A stretch of 64,000 bases of DNA from Jacaranda mimosifolia. Taxonomy: Eukaryota; Streptophyta; Magnoliopsida; Lamiales; Bignoniaceae. The notes below the pieces were generated by a model that was not told the origin of the DNA, made no database searches, and was given only the letters and a program-made list of their open reading frames with translations. The position numbers and the translations under genes are program-made. The stretch is taken from NCBI GenBank assembly GCA_018894105.1, contig CM032129.1, positions 16,618,968 through 16,682,967 on the forward strand, written 5' to 3'. Below are positions 47,872 through 59,571 of the stretch, piece by piece; the first letter of the stretch is position 1; each line of letters begins with the position of its first letter.

Positions 47872-49865
47872 TGTAACACCTCTAAAATTCGGTATGTTTT
47901 GGAAAATAAGGATTTAGAAAATTAAGGTATTAGTTGGTCGAATTTTAGGACACAAAAAATAATAAAAATATTTAATTGCAAGAATTTTGGAAATTTTAGG
48001 GTCAAATTGCAAATAGGTAATACTTGATTGGATCACTCTTGAGGAATTTTGGGGTTTGCATGGAATTATTTTAGGTTAAGTGGGTGGAATTGAGGTACTA
48101 ACTAGTCTAAGGGATGAATTGAAAGTGTTCAATTTTTGGGAGGACCCAATTGAAAGCTGACTAAAATATTTGGGGATAAATATGCAAATATAGAAAATCC
48201 AATTCTATAAATTGGCAATTTGCAATCCCCTTCATTCTTTCTTTCTTCTCTACCGAACATCCACAACCTCTTCACCAGCAACTTCTCTAGCAACACCCCG
48301 AAACACCAAACTAACCTAACCTCTCTCTTCCTCTTCTCACGGTGAGTACGCTAGTACCACACACACATAAAAACACCGACAAACGACAGAATAGTGGAGG
48401 ATCTAAAATGAGGAACGGCGGAGCTCGATGAGTTCCACTTTTCGGCGAAGGTTTGATGTGACCAAGGAGTAGGCTTTGTAGCCCTCAGCTCAAGGAGCAT
48501 GCCAGTAGCTTCAAATTTTAGAGCGGACCACCAACGACGAGAGATGGTGTAGTGGCTTTCAGGGGGAAATTGAACCTCAATTCGATAGCAAACTTCAAAA
48601 TTGATTGAGGGGTTTGATTTGTGGAGTTGAGACATTTCTGTTGGTGGCGCTGGTGACCATTTCTGGTGGCGGACGGTGGCCGACAGCGACGGTGAGGTGG
48701 CGGCGATAGGACAAAATCTTCATCTCGTCACAAGGAATACATACACAGGAACTGATCATGAAAATTACACTCTGATAAGAAGACATTAGGTGAAAATGGG
48801 AATCAAATTTAAATTGTATACAAATGTATGTATGTATCTTTTGATTCATGCAATACATTGTACCAACAAAAGAATACGCGATCTAATCAATAAAATTGAG
48901 ACATGCATGTATACCACAGGCAAGGTGAATCGAAATTTATATTATTGTGTGATAATCTTGGGATTAATTGAGTTAATCGGAAGAGAAAAACTCTGATTTT
49001 ATAGATTTGAGATTTAAGTTATAATAACTGGATTATTAAGATGATTGGATGATTATTACTAATTTAGAACAATGTTATAAAGTTAATTATATAACTAAGG
49101 ACCAGATTTCATTCCATTACTGGAATCGATGAACCCTAAAACTACCGTATTAGCCGAGCGGTAGTAATTTTGGACTGCTAATGGCATTACTATAATTATT
49201 AAGGATTATTAGAGTTGAACGGGGAATTTAACTGTGAATATGCTATTCTGGTTCGGTGACGAAGAAGTGGGTCCAGCTGACTAATAGATTTCTGAAGGTG
49301 GATTACCTTTTTTCTGAGATTACAGAGGTGAGGGTCTGCTAATTTGGTACTTCTTATACTTATCGATTATCTTGATAAACCCCTATGAGGGTTGATATTA
49401 ACTTGATTATCGCACTCTATTATTTGGTGTACTCCTGTGAGGTTCTACCAATTGGTTCTTGCTTTGTATGAGCTTATTCCATAGCTATCATTGAACCCGA
49501 TTAAGTTCTACTAATCTAATACCTTTTTGATTTTCGGTATTGTTGCTGTTAATTACCGAACCTTGTGAGGTTCTCTTGGTCTGAACCCTATGAGGTTCCC
49601 CAAAACTCTTGTCTGTATTTTGTATCCCTAGATTACCTGTTATTATCTTGTTATCTGTTGCCTTACCAATAACCTATTTATACGTTACAGCATTAAGTGG
49701 CCACGTTGGCTAGTCTGACTTGATATTGTATTACCTTGTCGGTATTTTTGTACTATCTTAAACTATTCTATACTGTTATAATTGCCTCGTAGGCACACTT
49801 GTTTAACTGGTATCAGCAGTGCGCCATACGGTCAGCATGGCCATCTGCAGAAGTTGTTTCCAGCT

Positions 49866-50050
49866 GTTAAGCTTAGGATGAGCCGTTATGTGGTTCCCAG
49901 CTGTTAAGCTCAAGACGAGCCATTATGTGGATCCCAGTTGTTAAGCTCGGGATGAGTCATTACGTAGTTCCCAGTTGCTAAGCTCTGGATGAGCTATTAT
50001 GTGGATCCCATCTATTAAGCTCGGGACATGCTGATATTGACTTACTGATT
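49866..50050 (+). repeat. 37-bp minisatellite, five units
   Basis: Units start at 49866, 49903, 49940, 49977 and 50014. Confidence 0.85.
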
Positions 50051-50275
50051 GACTGACTGACTGAATGACTGATCGATTAACTATCTGACTGACTAATTAA
50101 ACGACTGATTGAGTAACTAAATGACTGGTTGATTGACCGACTGATTGCTTGACTGAGTGACTAATCGAATGACTGTCTGACTGATTGATTGACCAAATGA
50201 TTGATTCATTGAATGATTAATCGAATGACCAACTGACAGATCGACTGGTCATCAAACTGACTAACTGACTGACCT
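50035..50275 (+). repeat. GACT/GATT tetranucleotide-rich tract (3' LTR)
   Basis: Counterpart of 44036-44315; word order differs, showing that it changes faster than the flanking LTR. Confidence 0.85.
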
Positions 50276-51216
50276 GTATAGGAAAATCTAATATGCCTAT
50301 CCTGCTCTGATTCATGGGACGGCATGTGAGATTTGGATTATTTATTCTGATTGTATCTAATTCTTTGTAAACTGTTCATAAAGCAATAAGGAAAAAGAGA
50401 TTCCTATTTGGTTATCTTGTTATCCTTAAATGTGCCTGTTTAGTTGTTAACCTATGATCTGTTGTGTTTGTTCTTCCTCGATAGATCCCTACTGCCTACT
50501 ATTTCGATTGTCCCTCACTAAGTCATTTTGACTTATCCTTGTATTTCTTCGACTTTCTCAGACAGGGATAAGTGAAGAGCTTGAACTCTAGGCTTGGACT
50601 GGTGAACACATTTTATATTGGAAAGTGTTTGTATATGCTATGGGTACTTTTGGACATTTTGCATACCCGAGAGATGTTGTGATATGTTAAGTCTAGATAT
50701 AAAATCTATAGGGTGTGTTTATATTATGGAATATTATTGGATCAATATGGTTTGTATATATATTTTATTAAGGTTTGCTTAAGACGAAAACTGCTGCTGT
50801 ATCAAATAGCAAAATAGGTGTTTGCAACTGTTATGGGATCAATCGTACGTTAAGTTATAACTTTGTGATATTATGATATGACAGGATGAGATTAAGGTCT
50901 ATGGCATGTATGAATTATGTTTCTTGTGTCGATATTTTGGTTCTGAATATTGTGGGATTATTAGCATGAATTATGGCACTCTTATATTATGGTATTAATT
51001 TTGTTGCATGATGTGAGTTGATGATCATTGTTGATACTGTGGTTATTGGAGATTTGTGAAAATTTTTATGGGCATATTGAATATTCTTTTTGCATGCTAT
51101 AAGGATTTCTGAAGGGATTATTGACTGTATTTTATGGATTTGATTTCAATCTAAACTAGAGTGGCACCTCAGCTTAGGTGTTATCCTAAGTGAGGCACCT
51201 AAGTGAGGATGCCACA

Positions 51217-51221
51217 AATAA
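51217..51221. other. Target site duplication AATAA (right)
   Basis: Matches 41989-41993. Confidence 0.9.
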
Positions 51222-51687
51222 CATGTGTTAGCGTAAGCTGGAGAACTTGTCACTATCGACTTGCCACTTCAGCTATCTAGTAAATTCTCTGGACGGGCCT
51301 TCAGTACATTGTTCTCTAACAAGCACCCACTAGCATGCATCCATATCTCATATAGGATTGCTCATGGAACGAAGAAATATCCAACTCTCAGAATTGTGCA
51401 TCATTAGTGCAAGTCTGTCGAGATTTTAGATGCCTTAACTCGTAAGATCCTATGACTATGAAGATTTAAGATCACGACCGCGTAAAACTTATTCTATGAT
51501 CACCATCCAATGTGTAACCAAGTCCCATAATCTTGTGTGATCCAAGGGCTTCATCCAAATGCTAGTGAAGTAAATAAGTAGCATAAGATAAAGATGACCA
51601 TATAATGAATATCATTCAATCAAGATTGTCTTACAAGGAAATAGTTTACAAAGCTAATCAATTGGCCTGCGGGGCATTATTCCAACA
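51222..51687 (-). mobile_element. 5' LTR of copia copy E4, right part
   Basis: Continues the LTR broken at 41993 (compare 34052-34383) and ends with CCAACA at 51687, i.e. TGTTGG on the minus strand. Confidence 0.9.
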
Positions 51688-51692
51688 ATTTG
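51688..51692. other. Target site duplication ATTTG (right)
   Basis: Matches 32183-32187. Confidence 0.85.
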
Positions 51693-52079
51693 ATGGGCGA
51701 CGATGTATTTAATATAGATAGAATGTTGCTTTTGATGCATTTAATGTAGAGATAACATGTTGAGTGCAGATGTGGAGTGAATTGAATACGTTCGCACTTA
51801 ACGGCTAGATGCTTCTCAACCTTATGAGGTCAATATGGTTAAGCATGCCATCATATGCAAACCACCTCATTTCTAAGGGTGATTGCTAGTCACGTGAGGT
51901 CGAGTCTTTCTTACATGGTCGACCTGGGCGAATGTGCCTGAGCATAAAAGTAACTTCCTTCTCTATCGTGTATTAGGGTTTCTTAATCGACCATTGACTA
52001 AATGCTTAGACCAATGAGATCCCACTTTCTCGTTAAACCTAGTTCTTAAATAGAATTCCTCATGATTAAAATCAACTTG
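51693..52079 (-). mobile_element. LTR fragment of a third family, right half
   Basis: Flank of the copia insertion; it would continue 31888-32187 upstream of that fragment's TATA-like box, so it is probably U3. No coding frame. It ends at the CACTA element. Confidence 0.4.
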
Positions 52080-52430
52080 CACTACAACAAATTGCGCTTC
52101 ACATAACAAAAACTTTGGTAACAAGGTAAAATTCATTACAAACGTTAGATATATAGTAACAAAATTGATTTTTTGTTACAAATAAAATTTTCTTGAGTAA
52201 CTAAGTAAAAGTCTTGTTATCTTTAACTCAAATTTGTTACCTTAAATTTTTTATGTTCGTAACTAAATAATAATTTGTTATGGAAAATATTATTTTGTTA
52301 CATATAACATTTTCTGTCATATAAGAAGATATATTTGTAACAAAATTTGGTACCTTTTGTAACAACAAAATATTTGTTACAAATAAAATATATTGTAACA
52401 AAGTTTGTAGTTACTAAACTTCAATTAATT
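52080..52430 (+). repeat. Left subterminal repeats of the CACTA element
   Basis: More than ten GTAACAA or TTGTTAC words, e.g. the pair gtaacaaaat and ttttgttac at 52157-52180 and the dense run 52354-52420. Confidence 0.85.
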
Positions 52431-52499
52431 TCTCTCCAAATATCAATTGTACACATATGGTAACAATGATTTTCATTACTAATTATAAATGGATATTAA

Positions 52500-54480
52500 A
52501 TTAAATTTTTACATATACTTTTGAGTTGGGCTTTTGTTCAAAAAATGAGCTTCACAATAATGAAAAGAATTTGGTAATTCGGTTTAACCAATTTTTTAGT
52601 GAATTATTGTTGGACTAGGTTTTATTTTAAAGATTGACCTTGAAGAAATTTGAAGTGAATGATCCATTAGTTGAGCCAATTTTCTTTAAAACATTGGGTT
52701 TTATAAATTTTTTGTGAATTATTCATTGAATTGGGAGTTCTCATTTATGAAATAGGTTTGATCAAATTTATAACAAATTAAGTGGTGAATTAGGCTTCAT
52801 TGTAAGATTTTATCTTGAACAAATTTGAAGTGAGGTAAATGGTGAATTAGACTTTCTTTAAGGAACTAAGCTTATTTTTTATTAATTGAACTTCACATTA
52901 GGTTAAATAATTGATTACTTTGGGTTGACAAGCTTATTTTTTTACTAATTAGCTTAACTAATATTTTAGTGAATTGGCAAATTGGATTTCATACTAATTT
53001 TAAAAATTCATTAATTGGGCTTTACCAACTTATTTTTTATTAATTGGGCTTCAATAATTGTCTTTGTAAATTAGAATTGGGATATCTATATGAATTGAAT
53101 TTGACATTAACTTAAAGAATTCACTAATTAGGCTTTTGCAACTTTTCTTTTTATTAATATGAGTTCACCGATTTTTCAATAAATTAATGTTATTAGGTAA
53201 ATAATTGGGTTTGACATTAAATTACAGAGTTGATTAATTGGGCTTTAGCAACTCCTTTTTTTTTAATTGGGCTTCATTAATTTTATAATGAATTAGTGTC
53301 GTTTTTTAAGAATTGGACTTGACATTAATTTAAAAAATTAGTTAATTGTGCTTCTCTAATTTATTCTTAAGAACTAAGTTTCACAAAATGTTTTAGAAAT
53401 TAGTTAGTAGGCTTTGTTTAAGAATTGGAATTCACCAATTATAACTTGGTGAATAAATTGATGAATTGAGATTTACATTAATTTAAAAATTGGTTAATTG
53501 AGCTTCTCCAACTAATTAAAATTTGTATTTCACCAATTTTTTTAGTAAATTGATGAATTAGATTTCATTTAAGAATTGGGTTACAAATATTTTAATGAAT
53601 TCGAGATTGAACTGTGTGTAAGAATTTGTCTTTCTTAATTAAAAAACTAGTTAATTTAACGTCACCAACTTCTTTTTTTAAAATTGGGCTTGATAAATTT
53701 TTAAATGAACTCGGCTTCATATTAATCTATAAAATTCGTCAATTGGACTTTACCAACTTCTTTTCTTTTGTTCTTAACGGGCTTCACCAATTTTTTATTA
53801 AATTAATAAATTGGGCTTCTTTGTGGGCTTCAATTAATCTCTTTTTAAGAATAATGATTCACCAATGGTAAAAGATTATGTTGGGTTTGACTTTAATTTA
53901 AAAAATTAGTTAATTGATATTCTCTAATTTATTTTTTAAGAACTGAATTTCACAAAAAGTTTTAGAAAATCATTTATTAGGCTTTGTTTAAGAATTGGAA
54001 TTCACCAATTATAACTTGGTGAGTAAATTGGTGAATTGAGATTTACAATAATCTAAAAATTGGTTAATTTAGCTTCTCCAGTTAATTAAAAACACCAAAT
54101 TTTTTAGTGAATTGATGAATTAGACTTCATTTAGGAATTGAGTTACAAATATTATAGTGAATTCATGATTGAACCTTGTTTAAAAATTTGTGTCTTTCTT
54201 AATTAAAGAATTAGTTAACTTAACTTCACCAACTACCTTTTTAAAATTGGGTTTGAAAGTTTTTTAAATGATTTGGGCTTCATATTAATTTATAAAATTC
54301 CTCAATTGAACTTTACCAACGTATTCTTTTTCTTAATGGGCTTGACCAATTTTCCAATGAGTTACTAATTGGCCATTCTTAATGAATTAAGTTTCATATT
54401 GATTTATAGATTTGATTAATTGGACTTCACCAAGATCTTTTTTATTAATTGGGCTTGACCAATTTTTTAGTAAAATAAAT
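52500..54480. repeat. Degenerate array of attgggcttcaccaatt units, with a 570-bp duplication
   Basis: Short related units (aattgggcttcaccaa, ttttttagtgaatt, catattaatttaaaaa) recur throughout. On top of this, about 53310-53880 and 53885-54450 are two copies of a 570-bp block (marker ataacttggtga at 53441 and 54011). The 53614-53871 frame lies in the first copy and is not maintained in the second. Confidence 0.8.
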
Positions 54481-55690
54481 CTAAATTGCACAATAATATT
54501 AAAATTATAAATATATGTAAAATAGTTCAATTCAAAATAAAAATATTTTATTTATTAATTCAAGTATCATAAATGAAAATTATCGATAAAAAATTCAGTT
54601 TATCCTCTTCATTGTATATATTTTATTATTTTTTTTCATATTTTTGTTGACATGGCACGTTGAATTGCCACATCATTGCCATGTGAGAAAGAAGGTAGAC
54701 AAATATGATGATATGGCACCACATGGCGCCAAATCAAGTGCCACGTAAGATCAAGCTACTGACAAGTGAGTTTCTGACCCAATTTGCCCTCAAATTGCCA
54801 AATTTTAGGATATATTGTACCAATCTTGCTGTCCAAAAAGGTAAAATCAAAATTTGCCAATGAGGTATAAGTACAGGTCCGATTTTGCAATTTTGCCTAA
54901 TTTAGTTTCCCTCCATCTTTGTACTCCCTCCAAAATTTGGAACAAATTAAAACCTAACAATTGTTTTTGTTATTAATTCCACATAATAATTTAATTTAAT
55001 TTCTTCCAAAAATTTGATTCCCTCCAAAATTAATTCCATTTATTTTTTTGAATCACCCCCAATTTTAGTTCATCCTTTCATTTTTTTATATAAATAATTT
55101 ATACCAAACTTAATTTCTTTTATATTAGATTGTAAAATGAATTAACATAATTAATAAAAAAATAAAAGTATAGAATCACTTTAGTTCCTCAAGTTTTACT
55201 CTTGAATCACTTTAGTCCCCAACTAACAAAAGTTCATCTTTTAGTCGCTAATATTAATATATTATTTTATTTTAGTTCTCAAAACCACTTTGTGATAGTA
55301 TTTGATTGGAAAATTGACTAAGTTTGACTTTTTAAGGACAATATTGTTAATTTAAGGTTTTATGTTCTGCTTTAGGCCTTAATTCAAAATTTTCCTTTTT
55401 TAAATTTTTTAAAGGAAAATTTACATTTTTACTCACTATGAAAATGAAAAAGGGCAACAAAAAAAAACCCTTTATGAAAAAAAAAAAGGCAAAAAACCTT
55501 CTCGTGTTTTAAAATTATTGTTGCTTAACTTTATAATTAATTTATATTGATGTCATTTTATTAATATTAATAATCATAAAGTCAATCAATAATTAGAAAA
55601 GAATGAACTAAATTAGAATAATTAACTTTTCAATTCTAAAATAAAATAGTAAAATTACTAAAATTATTAACTAGCTAAAGCCTAAAGGGA
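54481..55690. other. AT-rich CACTA interior, unassigned
   Basis: Contains a less AT-rich patch (54645-54900) with repeated ccac/gccacgt words and a stretch at 55175-55330 with ctttagtYcctcaa repeated twice. Neither codes for anything recognisable. Confidence 0.4.
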
Positions 55691-56050
55691 CATTAAGAAG
55701 GTATTTGGCTAAATTATTTAAAATCTCTTATAAGCTCATGAATCTTATAAGTTGTTTTTGGAGTTTCTACATCTTATAAGATATTTTTTGAATTTATAAG
55801 ATACTAGATTTATTTTTTAAAAATAATTTCTTAAAGTGTTTGGATAATAAAATTTTGGAGCTTATGAGGTATTAGTAATGACAATTTTATAATTAATATT
55901 ATTAAAATATCTTATAAAATATTATAATTAGCGAAACACTTTTTGACAATTTTATAATTAACAAAATACTTTTTCACATCTTATAAGCTATCAAATATCT
56001 TATAAAATAATTTGAGAAGTTTATAAACTCACTCAAACGACTTCTAAATG
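55691..56050. mobile_element. Possible MITE with loosely inverted ends
   Basis: The left end agaaggtatttggctaaatt and the right end aaactcactcaaacgacttct are loosely inverted. The interior repeats cttataag words. Ends in -tttggctaa- are common in plant MITEs; no clear target duplication was found. Confidence 0.3.
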
Positions 56051-57239
56051 TTTTAAAATATCTAACTATACTCTATAATTATATATAAGATGAATATATC
56101 ATTTCATATTTTTATTTTGTAGGCTTGTACTATTGTTATATAAACTTAGTAATATAGTTATAAGTTTAATAAAAAAAAAATTATCACCATATATTTAATT
56201 AAAATTTTGAAGAACTATTAGCTTCCTTAACAAATTTGTAGACATCGGTTGAAAATTTATATTAAAATTCAAAAATATCCTTCAAAAGTTGTTTTGATTA
56301 TTTTTCAAACAAAAATACCCCTCGACTTATTTGTAACTTTAACATGGGGGTTTAACTTTAATATTATTTAAATTACTAAGAATAAATTTAAATAATTTTA
56401 TTAATAATTTTTTAAAAATATTAAATAATCTTTTAACTGAAGTTGAATTAAAAAAATTTTAATTTAAAACAATCAACATATCTAAAGTAATTTAATCAAA
56501 TTTAATTAAACATATTTATTAATTTGAAATAAAAATAAAAATCAAATCCATCTCTTAATTAAATATGATTCTATCTTTAAATTACATCTCAATAATATTA
56601 AAACATAATAATATGTAAAATAATTTAATTAGATTAAGTTGAATATATTTATTAAATATAAAAAGATATTTATTAATTGAACTAAATAATTTAAAAATAA
56701 AAATAAGATCTAAGAATATCATACTAAGAATAGTAATTTTAAAATATCAATTTCACCCTACCAACCTAATAAAAAAGTTATGGATATGATATCTTATTCC
56801 CTCCTAAAACACAAATAAATAAATAATTTTCTCCCGATTCATTTTCCACCTACCACCCAAAATACAAACAAACAACCATCATATTTTTCAACCCCACTTC
56901 TGAAAAATCATTTTGCTAAAATATTTTGACAAAATGCTCCAATTCATAAACAAAAAAGCCTTAATTTAAACTAATTTCATTAAATTTATTAATTAATAAA
57001 AAATAAATAAGTCAAAATGTGTGCGATCTAGAGTTTTAATCAAAATAAACATTTTAAATAAAAATAAAATCTAAAATTTTATTCTAACAATATAATTTTA
57101 AATAAATGAATATTTTTAATTATTTTGAACAAAATAATGTAATGATTTAAAATAAATAACATAAGTAAAAAAATTAATTTAGGCTAATTTCATTAAAATT
57201 TATTGATTAATAATAAATAAATAAGTAAATATATATACA
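56051..57239. other. Very AT-rich spacer, unassigned
   Basis: Long runs of aaataa/ttaatt words; an approximate internal repeat (taatttaggctaatttcattaaa at about 57173-57200 and taatttaaactaatttcattaaa at 56962-56985). No coding frame. Confidence 0.4.
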
Positions 57240-57540
57240 AACATATATATATATGTATATATATATATTTTTTTCTTTTTTCTTTTTGCTCCTTCTCCCT
57301 CCTCCCCCCATCCACCCCCACCTCTTCCAACCAGACCCCGCCCCCACCCCCCTCCCAAACCCCATGCTAAGTCATGGCCAGCCAGCGGCGAGTAACCGAT
57401 CAACTATGGCCGGCCGTAGTCTAACAGCCATATCTGGCCGCAACCTAGCGGCTAGATCTGACCACTAGCTGCTGGCCATGGCAGCCGGTGAGGGGGTTGG
57501 GGGAGGGGTTATATATATATTTATGTATATATTTATATGA
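57240..57540. repeat. GC-rich imperfect palindrome between AT microsatellites
   Basis: Perfect inner arms CATGGCCAGC (57373-57382) and GCTGGCCATG (57471-57480). Imperfect outer arms of C-rich (57330-57365) against G-rich (57485-57510) sequence, with TA microsatellites outside both. The spacer of about 88 bp is also G+C rich. Two open frames here (57200-57403 minus, 57253-57468 plus) are compositional. Confidence 0.7.
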
Positions 57541-58545
57541 TATTTATTTTATATATTTTTATATGATATTTATATTGATGTATAAAATTTTTAATTTTTT
57601 ATGAGGATTTTGTTATATATTTTTTAAATTCTTTTAAATTTTTTTAATGAGGGTTGATTAGGCATTTCAAATTTTATGGAATTTTTATAAATAAATTAAA
57701 TTTTTAGGGCTGTTGGGTAATTAATTTTTTTTCATTTAACAATTTTACCCCAACACTAATGGAAATTGAGGTGCGGTCCCAAATGTGTTAAAAAATTTAG
57801 AGTTTTGGTCCTATAAGTGTCAGCCTAAGTACCAAAAGTGCATACCCCTATCCAATGGGACAAAAAATGTAATGTTTCCAGTATAACCAAACACTACATT
57901 AGCAAGAAAAAGAAAAGTAAGGGCTTCATTGAAATGATAACAATTTTATTGGGCTAGTTGTAATTTACCCCCCTGTGATTTGTGAAATAAGTATTAAACC
58001 CTGCTGTAAAAAAAGAAAATACAAAATAACTTCCTTATATTTTATAAAACTACGCACACCGCCTCCCCCTACACATTTGTTGCCCATTTAGCATAATTTT
58101 AACATAAAAATACCACTTTACCCTTAATCATTTCACATATATACAATTCAATTTAAATAACTTTTTATTATCATTTCTCTCTTCTTCCCTTATTTCATAA
58201 TTTCTCATTTTATACGTATATATAAATTCATCATTGTTTCTAATTTCTCATTATTTCATATATTATCATTTTATACTTATATATATATAAATTTGTCTAT
58301 AAAATTTTAAATAATTTTTATTTTTATTTTTTTTCTTTCTAATTATTCATACATGTATACTTATTTTTTCTATTTATACTTATTCATATATATATAAATA
58401 TATCAATAAAATTTAAATTACTTTTATTTTTTATTTATTTTTTCTATTTATTCATTCCGAATTAAATAATATTTAATATTTATAAAAATACATATAATAT
58501 AATTTTTTATTCATACCTACATAACATATATAGTGTATATATATA
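57541..58545. other. AT-rich CACTA interior, unassigned
   Basis: Includes a segment about 57760-57900 (gtgcggtcccaaatgtg..., ggtcctataagtgtcag) and one at 57955-58085 (taatttacccccctgtgatttg) that read like dispersed plant repeats, plus TA-rich tracts. No coding frame seen. Confidence 0.35.
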
Positions 58546-58790
58546 CACCACAAGAAAATAGATTAATTACAGCATATATTTTGCGACGGTTTGTTTCAAC
58601 CACAACAAAATATTAATTTGATGGTGGTTAAGCGGCGATTTATCCAAACCGCCACTGAATTAGCCATTTAGCGGCGGTTTTGAAAAATAGTCTCGGAATT
58701 CATAATAAATGGCGGCGGTTAATGTAACCGCTACTAAATTAATAACTTCGTGTTGATTTTTTTAAACCGCCACAATTAATAATATGTTTC
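58546..58790 (+). mobile_element. Terminal fragment of a second CACTA family
   Basis: CACCACAAGAAAATA is one base from the CACTACAAGAAA terminus common in plants. It is followed by subterminal repeats of GCGRCGGTTT and AACCGCC in both orientations (58583, 58631, 58646, 58671, 58703, 58765). The opposite terminus was not found, so this is a truncated or end-only copy. Confidence 0.65.
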
Positions 58791-59571
58791 TTTTGCTTAT
58801 TAGACTGCCCTTTATTTTTTACTTCAAAGGGTTTTGTCCACAATTGTTTATATATATATATATATATATGGAATGTCAATTATTTTTTATAAATATTTTT
58901 TTTTATAAATTTCTAAAATAAAGTGTTTTATATTATAAGCTCTTCTACAAAATGTAAAGAGATATTCACTTATTTTTAAAATTTGAACATACTCCTGTAA
59001 TAATTTAGACCACATGAATTTTAAGTTTTTATTTTATTCATACATTGCAAGGCTTATTTTAAAAGATAAAATCTGATATTTTTATGAGCTTAAAAAATTC
59101 TTGTAATATCTTTTCATTAAAAACTTAGCCAAACACCCACTTAGTGTATTTTTCTACTTGTCTATTAATATTATATACTTTGATTAATGAAATGAATTAT
59201 TATAGTATTTTCTTTACCCAAAACTCACAATGCAAAAATATTACTCCTTTACCTAACAATTTATATATACATGTATGTAATAAAATTTCTTTGCTTCATG
59301 CAGCTATGTTATAAAATTATCCCACACTTTCTGTTTATTTCTTTTAGTTCACTATTGATACTCTTATTTTATTTATTCAAATGACAATTACTATTTTATT
59401 TTTAGAAATACTAATATTATTCTAAAATATTCTAATAAACTAATTATGTCATATCATTAATTTTCAAAACTTATTTTTAATAATGTAAAAAATTTCACAC
59501 CTTTTACTCTTTCGACTAATATTTTTTATAATTTTATTTTATTTACATTAAAAGCTAGGAGTATAAATGAG
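58791..59571. other. AT-rich CACTA interior, unassigned
   Basis: A (TA)n run at 58851-58869 and a stretch ending aacttagccaaacaccca (about 59128) that recalls the MITE-like ends near 55700. No coding frame. Confidence 0.35.

Larger units (their letters stand above)
41994..51216 (+). mobile_element. Complete-ended Ty3/gypsy element with deleted interior
   Basis: 9223 bp: 5' LTR 41994-45239, PBS 45244-45256, internal remnants 45257-47856, PPT 47857-47871, 3' LTR 47872-51216, duplication AATAA on both sides. Joining the two flanks recreates uninterrupted copia LTR sequence, as seen in the paralogous LTR at 34040-34080, which confirms the boundaries. The long LTRs, TGTAACACC start, iMet PBS and domain order gag-PR-RT-RH-IN suggest a Del/Tekay-like chromovirus; no chromodomain is left to confirm it. 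By eye the two LTR starts agree at roughly nine in ten positions. Confidence 0.9.
47872..51216 (+). mobile_element. 3' LTR of gypsy element
   Basis: A 3345-bp LTR, TGTAACACC...GCCACA. It is 99 bp longer than the 5' LTR, mostly because it has five 37-bp units (49866-50050) against three. Palindromes at 49378-49393, 49558-49573 and 49583-49598. Ends with a short duplication (ctaagtgaggcac ctaagtgagg). Confidence 0.9.
32188..51687 (-). mobile_element. Complete-ended Ty1/copia element (copy E4) with nested gypsy insertion
   Basis: Minus-strand element with 3' LTR 32188-34383, PPT 34384-34397, polyprotein remnant to 38127, leader, PBS 39993-40004, and a 5' LTR 40007-51687 interrupted by a 9.2-kb gypsy element. 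Both LTRs have the same ends (TGTTGG.../...ACACCTWCA on the minus strand) and the whole is flanked by ATTTG. Without the insertion the element would be about 10.3 kb. LTRs are unequal (2196 and about 2453 bp) because of internal duplications. Confidence 0.85.

Noticed and set aside
53614..53871. 85-residue frame in the CACTA interior
   Set aside because: It is repeat-derived and is not kept in the neighbouring 570-bp copy.
57253..57468. Proline-rich 71-residue frame
   Set aside because: Product of a C-rich microsatellite-like tract in the GC palindrome.
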